A stretch of DNA of 15,000 bases, taken from assembly GCA_009663005.1 (NCBI GenBank), contig CM018891.1, positions 1,892,965 to 1,907,964 of the forward strand, in the 5' to 3' direction. Of the stretch, positions 9,272 through 15,000 are shown in pieces. This DNA comes from Actinidia chinensis (Eukaryota; Streptophyta; Magnoliopsida; Ericales; Actinidiaceae). The position numbers were made by a program, and so were the translations under genes. A model generated the notes under the pieces. It was not told the origin of the DNA. It worked only from the letters and a program-made list of their open reading frames with translations, and made no database searches. How positions within the stretch are numbered: position 1 is the first letter of the stretch; the number at the start of each line of letters is the position of its first letter.

Positions 9272-10006
9272 TGTGGGGGAGTTTACGTGGCTGAAATCGA
9301 AAGTAGACACCCCGAGATGCCCTTCGGTTTGGGTTGCCAAAGTTGTGCACCAAGCTTGACAATCAAGCCCTCCACCTTTATAACTGCACACAGATGACAG
9401 TAAGTCCGGCCGCCGGAGCGGTTGTTTTGGGAAAACGACTCGCTCACGGTCAAGTTAGATGACCGGAATGTTCGTTATGTATCCCAGAGAGAGAGAGGAA
9501 AAAGACCGAGAGCCCAAAAATATATCACCCCCCTTACCTCTACATGACTTCTGCTTATATGTTTAGCTCGGCGCGTGCCTTGACGCGCCAACGGATGACG
9601 TGGCTATCCGGGCAGTTCACCTAATCCTCATTCTTGCGGAGAGGTGGTTGTCGCCCTGCTACCAGTGAATCTCCACGCCCGTATTTGGCTGTCAATCATA
9701 CCCATGTCGTGCAGTATCGCAATGTTGGTGTCATTTCCGTTGGAATTCCCTCGTCGATCTTTTGTGCCTCCGAGCTAACGGCGTGACTGTTGGCGTGGCC
9801 GCCATGTAGTAAGAGTTATTCCCGAGCTCGGGTAGGGTGGAGTTTTCCTGTACTTCTCCCGAGCTCCAACTCGCTGTGTATATTGGCCTCTGCATGTAAG
9901 TCGGTTTCCGGGGGAACAACCCTTGTTAAAGGTGAAGACCCTCTGGCTGCATCCCCATGCTTTCTCGTAGACTGGATACTTATTCGTACATGTTTGTGTC
10001 TTTACA
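9272..10006 (-). repeat. 5' LTR of copy A (735 bp)
   Basis: The - strand starts TGTAAAGACAC at 10006 and ends CCCCCACA at 9272, the usual TG...CA ends. The outer end is set by where similarity to the copy B LTR stops. The inner end is set by the primer-binding site. A TATA box at about 9553-9560 divides it into roughly 450 bp of upstream (U3-like) and 280 bp of transcribed sequence. A 12-bp palindrome CCCGAGCTCGGG lies at 9821-9832. The 5-bp flank outside is TGACA (10007-10011), but the other end of A is missing, so no target-site duplication can be tested. Confidence 0.75.
9553..9604 (-). promoter_or_regulatory. LTR promoter of copy A: TATA box and upstream motifs
   Basis: On the - strand ACATATAAGCAG (9562-9551) is the TATA box. 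Directly upstream (9570-9589) is the inverted repeat GGCGCG-N8-CGCGCC, and at about 9594-9604 GCCACGTCATC, a G-box/C-box hybrid of the kind bound by plant bZIP factors. The TATA box and inverted repeat are shared with copy B; the bZIP-like core is mutated there. Confidence 0.55.
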
Positions 10007-11934
10007 TGACATCTAGTGGTTATGGACTTTAGGCATCAGGAGGCTAAGTTCAGAGACCATTGAGTTGGGGATATTTGTAGAAGACATTGCTTGGACCTCT
10101 GTGCACTACTCCCTTCTAATGGGGGGGGGGGGGGGGGGGGGGCCCTTGGAATTTGCAGCACGGCGGAGAGAGCTTATTTACTTTGGGATTCATGGCAATG
10201 ACCACTTGACGCGGCAGACTTATTTCTTCTGCTCTTTCAAGGTGATCATCAGGATTCATTACATGGAGTGGAGATCAGACCGATTCTCTTTTCTCAACTC
10301 TGCATTATCCTCATGGAAAAAGGGTAGTGATTGATGGTAAGATTTTTCATTCGTGAGCTAAGGTACTTAATTTCCGATTCCTTTTCTAACGCAATATTGT
10401 CCAAGAAAGTTGTTCCAGTGAGTCCATCTGAATTGTTTCGAAATTACTCAGATGTTTCTTCTCGTTTGAGGTCCAATTCAAGTTCACTTGAATTATTTTG
10501 ACATACCAGTACAAAAAGTATTACTAGAAATAAGGATAGAATTCGCGATATCTTCTCGTAACAGAAGTTGAAACTTGGATTGGCGATAACTTGGAATCAA
10601 TAATCTATACATATAATAAATTACATGTATTTGAAACATAAATTCAAACCTTTCCTTAAAAGCAGATAATTGGACTGATTTGCCTGCCGGTTCTTTTCAA
10701 TGAAATCATGAACGAGAGATTATACATAACTTGTAGAGTTGTAGTATACCGCACAATATTTGTGTCTCTCTCTTACGCTGCCAACAAGAAAATTAGAGAA
10801 TTGTTCTTGGGTGACAACAGTAAGATGGCTCTCAGTCGCTAGAGACAGGTGCTTGCAAACAAATTCTAATAACGTGCTCATCCAAGGGGAGAGTCACTGT
10901 ACACAGATGGGGCAATCGGTTGAACATGAAAAAGAGGAGCGTACATTGTCCCATCGGTTATGGAACGATACTAAGACCATGAACCAGTGTTAAGGACAGT
11001 GTCATCCTCTGGTTGCAAAAATTGTTTGGATTTGCATAATCAGATGAAACTCCGAAACAAATATTCGGAATGAGCTTCGCACCGCAACCCATGACCGGAG
11101 GTCTCTCTCACTTGGGAACACAAACGTGTCACTCTAATGTAACTTGCTGGAGACGTTACTAGCTAACGAAAAATTGGCAGGCAACTACCCCAAAAAAACT
11201 AACTAAATAAAAGTGGAAAGGAAAAAACAGTATAATGTAGTTACCACTTCAGACTCAAAATTGGGATAGTACTTGTAAATGAGAAGGGAGTTTGTGAAGG
11301 TGGGCTTCCAGCTCCGCTGTAGGGGATTGATTTTCTTGTTTTTTGGTCATTGTATATGATATTGTTGTGATGTTTTTAGAGTAGAGCAGAATATGTCGTA
11401 GTGCTGGATTGTTTGCCACTATGTGAAATTGGAAGCAACCTGAGTAGCTCTTTATCTGCTCCTCTTGAGGACATCTTTTCATAATCTATAAATTTGTTGC
11501 AAGAGATTTTTGTTATCAAGTAGAAAAGGTACCTCTGAGATTTTGGGTTTAAAGGAAAAATTGTATCATTTGGTCATTCTCTATATTTTACCTTCCATCG
11601 CCATTACGATAAACAAAAAATTCATTGTCCACGCTCCCCATATATTTATTTCCTTATATTACATCACACCTTTCACCTTATAAATATATGTTTTTCGTAC
11701 ATTCAATGTACTTTATAAATATTTGTATACTTTTAACCACATTTTTGTCCATTACTACCGGTCATTGAATGATGTTACCATTTGTGTATTTATGTAAGCG
11801 TACCTTGTAGGTTTTCTAGTTTAACAGATTTCTAAGAGCTCTGACAAGAAACTATAATGGTTAGTCATTCTCTATTCACTCACGTGGCAATTAAAATACA
11901 ACTATACAGGGTCTCTATGCAACCTGTAGAATGT
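10007..11934. other. Intergenic spacer between copies A and B
   Basis: This stretch resembles neither retrotransposon copy. Short open frames (for example 10065-10334 + and 10760-10993 +, 11255-11482 -) lack any family resemblance I can recognise, and the first is held open across a poly-G run. The sequence becomes strongly AT-rich from about 11570 to 11780. I see no RNA gene or terminal inverted repeats. It may be the host DNA into which A and B inserted, or may hide a degenerate or intronic part of a gene that I cannot identify. Confidence 0.5.
10121..10142. repeat. Mononucleotide run of 22 G
   Basis: An uninterrupted run of 22 G residues follows TTCTAAT and precedes CCCTTGG, about 115 bp outside the LTR of copy A. 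Such runs are unstable in replication and hard to sequence, so the true length is uncertain. Confidence 0.95.
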
Positions 11935-12660
11935 ACATAGAAGTCTGGGACGCGAGGGTCCGACTTCCCATCGTAAAAAGGTGAACCTGGGTGTACTAAT
12001 TTTTCGAGGGTCCATCCCTCTATCTCCCCGAAAAAGGAGTCTGGACTCCCAAATTAACACCCTTCGTACATGCCACCGGACGAGCCTGCGACTCCCATTG
12101 GCATGACGCTTCTGATGCACTAAAGCCTCCGTTCGGGCTATCGAGTTTCCTGTCAAGTCCACCACCTGACTGGGCCTCTTTGCATTAAGCACGTCCCGTA
12201 GTCCTTAGCTCGTCCATGACCGATGCGGGAAGATTTTTCGCTTTCTCTACACCACTCGGTTCTATTACACGCTATCACCGTGGCTCTCTCTCCGGCTCGG
12301 ATCGCGCGACGAGTGGCCTTCTCCTTCTTGGTTTCTCTGGCGGGCTCCCTGCTCCTCCTGATCTTGCCCAGAAACTGTATATTGTCTGCCTAGACCGGCC
12401 CCATAAGCCGGTTTCACCAAAATCTGGGTCATTTGCGTAAGCTGTGCTTGCAAGCGTCCACGTGTGACGTCTCGGTCGTCTCTTCCTCCAGGGGGTAACC
12501 GGCCCTGCTTGCTTCGAGGTGGCCTTCAACCGCCCTCTACGCATCAGTCAATAGTTTGCCCCCTTGTCCCCGGCGGTTTGGGACATGTGGGGGTTTCCCT
12601 CGGGTTGACGCTGTCGAACATCTTCGTCCTCAGAAACGGTAGCGAATCTTTTTAAGTGCC
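11935..12660 (-). pseudogene. Leader and truncated gag N-terminus of copy B
   Basis: The - strand contains MQAQLTQMTQILVKPAYGAG (from 12453), the N-terminal helical segment of gag that is blurred by indels in copy A. It is followed by a hydrophilic Gln/Glu/Arg-rich stretch. In other frames DPRKISTPRFTF (about 12030-11990) is the start of the gag core, after which the copy ends. The ATG used in A is lost here through a change near 12551-12547, so no proper start remains. B nevertheless preserves the N-terminal region better than A. Confidence 0.75.
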
Positions 12661-12670
12661 TATAGTCGAT

Positions 12671-12687
12671 TTTCCACAACGGCGCCA
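12671..12687 (-). other. Primer-binding site of copy B
   Basis: TGGCGCCGTTGTGG on the - strand starts at 12687, 2 bp after the LTR end, the same spacing as in copy A. It keeps the intact GGCGCC core that A has lost. Confidence 0.7.
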
Positions 12688-12689
12688 AT

Positions 12690-13416
12690 TGTGGGGGAGT
12701 TTCAGTGCGGAATGCGAAAGTAGACAACCCACGAGATGCCCTTCGGTTTGGCTGCCACGTTTGTGCACCAAGCTTGACAATCACCTCTTAGTAACTGCCC
12801 ACAGACGACAGTACGTCCGCGGCCGCCGGAGCTGTTTTTGGGAACGACTCTCTCCGACGGTCATTTTTAGTTACCGGAATGTTCGTTATGTATCCCAGCG
12901 AGAGAGAGAAAAAAGCCGAGAGAGACCAAAAAAAAATATCATCCCCCTTACCTCTACAGTGACTTCTGCTTATATAGTTCAGCTCGGCGCGTGCCTTGAC
13001 GCGCCAACTGGATGACTTGGCTATCGGGGCATTCAACCTAATCCTCATTCTTGCAGAGGTTGGTTTTGTCCTCTCTCCCTGCTCCCGTGAATCTCCACGC
13101 AGATTGGGCTGTCAATCATACCCATGTCATGCCAGTATCGCTATGTTGTCGTGTCCGTCCGGTGGATTCCCGTCGATCTTTGTGGTGTCCGCCGAGGAGC
13201 TACGGCGTGACTGTTGGCGTGGGCCTAAGCCATGTAGAAGCAGTTGATTCCCCGTGAGCTCGGGGTAGGGGGGAGTTCGTTCCTGTACTTTCGCCCTAGC
13301 TCCAGCTCGCTGTGTAGTAAATGGCCTCTATAATGTAAGTCGGTTCGGGGAATAGCCCTTGTAATAAGGGGTGAAGACCCTCTGGATACTTTATTCGTAT
13401 GTTTCGTGTCCTTACA
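12690..13416 (-). repeat. 5' LTR of copy B (727 bp)
   Basis: The - strand starts TGTAAGGACACG at 13416 and ends CCCCCACA at 12690. Length and content match the copy A LTR (735 bp), including the TATA box, a CTCTCTCTCG tract and a GGATACATAACGAACATTCC tract in the transcribed part. One visible difference is the loss of about 20 bp present in A at about 9949-9970. The flank outside is TATGT (13417-13421). Confidence 0.75.
12967..13005 (-). promoter_or_regulatory. LTR promoter of copy B: TATA box and inverted repeat
   Basis: On the - strand CTATATAAGCAG (about 12978-12967) is a canonical TATA box. The inverted repeat GGCGCG-N8-CGCGCC lies just upstream at 12986-13005, at the same relative place as in copy A. 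Confidence 0.6.
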
Positions 13417-13937
13417 TATGTTATGGTGGAAATGGTCTCCTCCCTAACTCATAGCTTTCCAAAACTCGGAGTTACAGAAGCATAGAAAACATTTTCAAAA
13501 TAGTCATGTTTCTAAGAGGATAGCTATATGAAACAAAATTTTGAAGACAATGATGCATGCAATAATTATTGTACAGTATAGGACACAGCCAATGTTGAAA
13601 TAAAATAACTGAAACGCATTTTTTATGAACTAATTTATGAGAACCAACTTGATTAGATCCATGGTTTGCAGCCTCGCAAAAAACTTTGATCCATGTTAAA
13701 TTTTCCGTATACAATCCCTTATTTAACACGCTAAACTAGGAAAGATTACATTCTAAATATGTTTATTTTGGAAACAGAACCAAAATCCAAACCAAAGTTA
13801 AAACTTAAATCTCCTAGAAGCAAAACTATCCCAAGATCCAAACTGAACTTGAGCATCCTTAAAAGATCAAACGTGAGCATTTAAACTGATGTTCCACAAC
13901 AATATGAACCTAAAACCTGAGCATCTATAAAGTCTCC
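13417..13937. other. AT-rich spacer between copy B and the PPR fragment
   Basis: I see no coding family, repeat or RNA gene here. Open frames such as 13472-13729 (-) have no recognisable domain. It could be former downstream or intron sequence of the PPR gene, but no splice structure is evident. Confidence 0.5.
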
Positions 13938-14018
13938 CTATTTTCTCAAAGCAAAATTGAACAGAAACAGACCTATAAGACCATACACAGAACGAAGGAG
14001 TATGAGATTATGCCAAAC

Positions 14019-14297
14019 GCTCAATGGGGTTCCGCTAAATATCCCCCAGGCAAGCTCTGTCTTACCATCATCGGAATACGCAGCAATCATAGTCGTTCTC
14101 GCCACAATGTCTGGTTGGGGAATTTTGTCGAACAGGTGGTGGGCGTAGATGAGATCAGACGATTGGCAGTAGATATCGATCAAGCGGTTGAGGATGTAGC
14201 CGCGTGGCCTGAAACCAGAAGTGGTCATGTGGGCATGGATGCGGCGGGCGAGAGAATGCGAGGAGGGGCTTTGTGGGCAGCATAGTTGGAGCTGGGA
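14019..14297 (-). pseudogene. Truncated PPR (pentatricopeptide repeat) gene fragment, PLS type
   Basis: PPR proteins bind organellar RNA and direct editing, splicing or processing in mitochondria and plastids. An open frame (14495-13938) contains SQLQLCCPQSPSSHSLARRI, then AHMTTSGFRPRGYILNRLID, IYCQSSDLIYAHHLFDKI, PQPDIVARTTMIAAYS and LAWGIFSGTPLS. These are consecutive helix pairs of the first repeats of a plant PLS-class protein; the wording resembles the family of Arabidopsis At1g25360 as I remember it. Such proteins are usually 600-900 residues, but similarity ends near 14019, after about 93 residues, and the frame then runs into unrelated sequence with a stop at 13940-13938. The 66 codons before the match are not recognisable, and neither an organelle-targeting peptide nor the true start can be confirmed. 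A GT at 14014-14015 could in principle be a splice donor, but introns here are rare in this family, so a truncated pseudogene is the better reading. Confidence 0.82.
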
Positions 14298-14499
14298 TGG
14301 TAGTGGCTTGGCACGGTGAGGGAAGGTCTGTTTCAAACATCCACCGAGTTTTGCTTGGTTACGGATGTGGAAACCGCATTCTTCATGTCTGTAACGGCTA
14401 GAAATCATGACTTTGCTCAACGAAGGTGTTATTTCCTTGATAACATGCAGAGTTGCATCCACCATGAACCTTTTTGTGGAAAGTGCAAATGGCAAGCTC

Positions 14500-15000
14500 T
14501 GCCGGTAGCCAAGGGAAAGTGAAAAGAAACTGACGTGAGAAAAAAAGAAGGAAAAAAAAGGAAAAAGAAAAAAATATTATTTTTATGCATTTAGTAAAAT
14601 GAAAGTTTTATAAAAAAGTTGTAGAAAAGTTATTATAATTATCCTTATTATATAATTTGAATTAAGCTGAAAAAATAAAAATATGGCTAAAATGGAAAGT
14701 TATATAATAGTTGGTCACTTTTCTTATAATCTTTTTTTTTTTGGTACGTGTGTTTGTTTTGCCAAAAAAATAAAAGTCATGTTACCATGTTACCATGATT
14801 TATTGCATTTGTTAGCATTGTCATGCTAAACAAATACAAAAAAATAAAATTATTTATTTTTGTGCACTTACACGTAGCACTCATTAATTATACTTATAGC
14901 AGTTCAGAACTCCGTGCACAAATTAATTGACCATCTGGGTCCTACACAAACTTTTATTTTCATAATACCCGTATACAAACACCCATGACGTCTGAGCCTT
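14500..15000. other. AT-rich intergenic DNA upstream of the PPR fragment
   Basis: Long A and T runs (for example A-rich tract 14540-14575, T10 near 14732-14741) and no coding family. A short inverted repeat TTTGTGCAC (14859-14867) / GTGCACAAA (14914-14922) could form a 9-bp stem with a 46-base loop. No clear promoter or transposon ends are seen. Confidence 0.5.

Larger units (their letters stand above)
2648..10006 (-). mobile_element. Copy A: near-complete Tat/Retand-type Ty3/gypsy element lacking its 3' LTR
   Basis: Read on the - strand the order is 5' LTR (10006-9272), primer-binding site, gag, protease, RT, RNase H, second RNase H, integrase with zinc-binding, catalytic and GPY-type modules, stop at 3559-3557, and a 3' UTR with tandem repeats. 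This is the layout known for Tat-lineage elements, and it separates the element from a caulimovirus, which has no integrase or LTR. The 3' LTR and the polypurine tract are absent, because the sequence passes from the array straight into copy C in opposite orientation. Many frameshifts and stops show it is not functional as written. It is not possible to say whether the missing end was lost before or after insertion. Confidence 0.88.
11935..13416 (-). mobile_element. Copy B: 5' fragment of a related element (LTR, primer site, leader, gag start)
   Basis: On the - strand this runs from the LTR start at 13416 through the primer-binding site at 12687 and into gag, matching copy A 10006 down to about 8545 with scattered substitutions and short indels. 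Similarity stops between about 11945 and 11905, inside the gag core, and AT-rich spacer follows. No protease, pol or 3' LTR is attached. It lies in the same orientation as A, so A and B form direct repeats of about 1.5 kb separated by the spacer 10007-11934. Confidence 0.85.

Noticed and set aside
9821..9832. CCCGAGCTCGGG palindrome in the LTR of copy A as an operator
   Set aside because: The corresponding place in copy B (about 13250-13265) is interrupted, so there is no sign that it is maintained.
10065..10334. 89-codon + frame with a poly-Gly stretch as a gene
   Set aside because: The Gly run is only the G22 tract translated, the frame depends on its exact length, and the flanks have no recognisable domain.
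9272..13416. The two LTR copies (9272-10006 and 12690-13416) as the two ends of one element
   Set aside because: Each is followed on the - strand by its own primer-binding site and gag start, so both are 5' LTRs, and the DNA between the A LTR and the B gag end is not element sequence.
14859..14922. Short inverted repeat as the ends of a miniature transposon
   Set aside because: Arms of only 9 bp with a 46-base loop and no convincing target-site duplication; expected by chance in AT-rich DNA of this length.

Overview
This looks like a transposon-rich intergenic stretch of a flowering-plant nuclear genome. I find no intact host gene. The plant assignment rests on two things: Ty3/gypsy retrotransposon sequence of the Tat/Retand type, and a fragment of a plant pentatricopeptide-repeat (PPR) gene at the right end. 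The species cannot be named from this sequence. Nothing prokaryotic is present, and I found no novel system; the interest is in how decayed transposon copies are arranged.

Three related retrotransposon copies account for about 11.5 kb. Copy C (+ strand, 1-2643) starts inside gag at the window edge, runs through protease, reverse transcriptase (RT) and the first RNase H, and breaks off early in the second RNase H. Copy A (- strand, about 10006 down to 2648) is nearly complete: a 735-bp 5' LTR, primer-binding site, gag, protease, RT, RNase H, a second RNase H, integrase with a C-terminal GPY-type module, then a 3' untranslated region holding about 5.3 copies of a 156-bp tandem repeat. It has no 3' LTR; copy C begins in the opposite orientation where the array ends. 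Copy B (- strand, 13416 down to about 11935) keeps only a 727-bp 5' LTR, the primer-binding site, the leader and the gag N-terminus. All reading frames are broken by indels and stop codons, so none of the copies can be autonomous as written.

Between A and B lies about 1.9 kb (10007-11934) of ordinary-looking unique DNA with a run of 22 G residues. To the right of B, about 0.5 kb of AT-rich sequence leads to a truncated PPR-gene fragment on the - strand (about 14019-14297). The last 0.5 kb is AT-rich intergenic DNA.

Copies A and C overlap over gag to the second RNase H, so about 2.6 kb of C and 2.9 kb of A form imperfect inverted-repeat arms around a 2.55-kb spacer. A transcript across both could fold into a long hairpin. 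Copies A and B share their LTR, leader and early gag as direct repeats. Boundaries come from reading the sequence by eye and comparing copies inside the window, so most domain edges are good to tens of bases.
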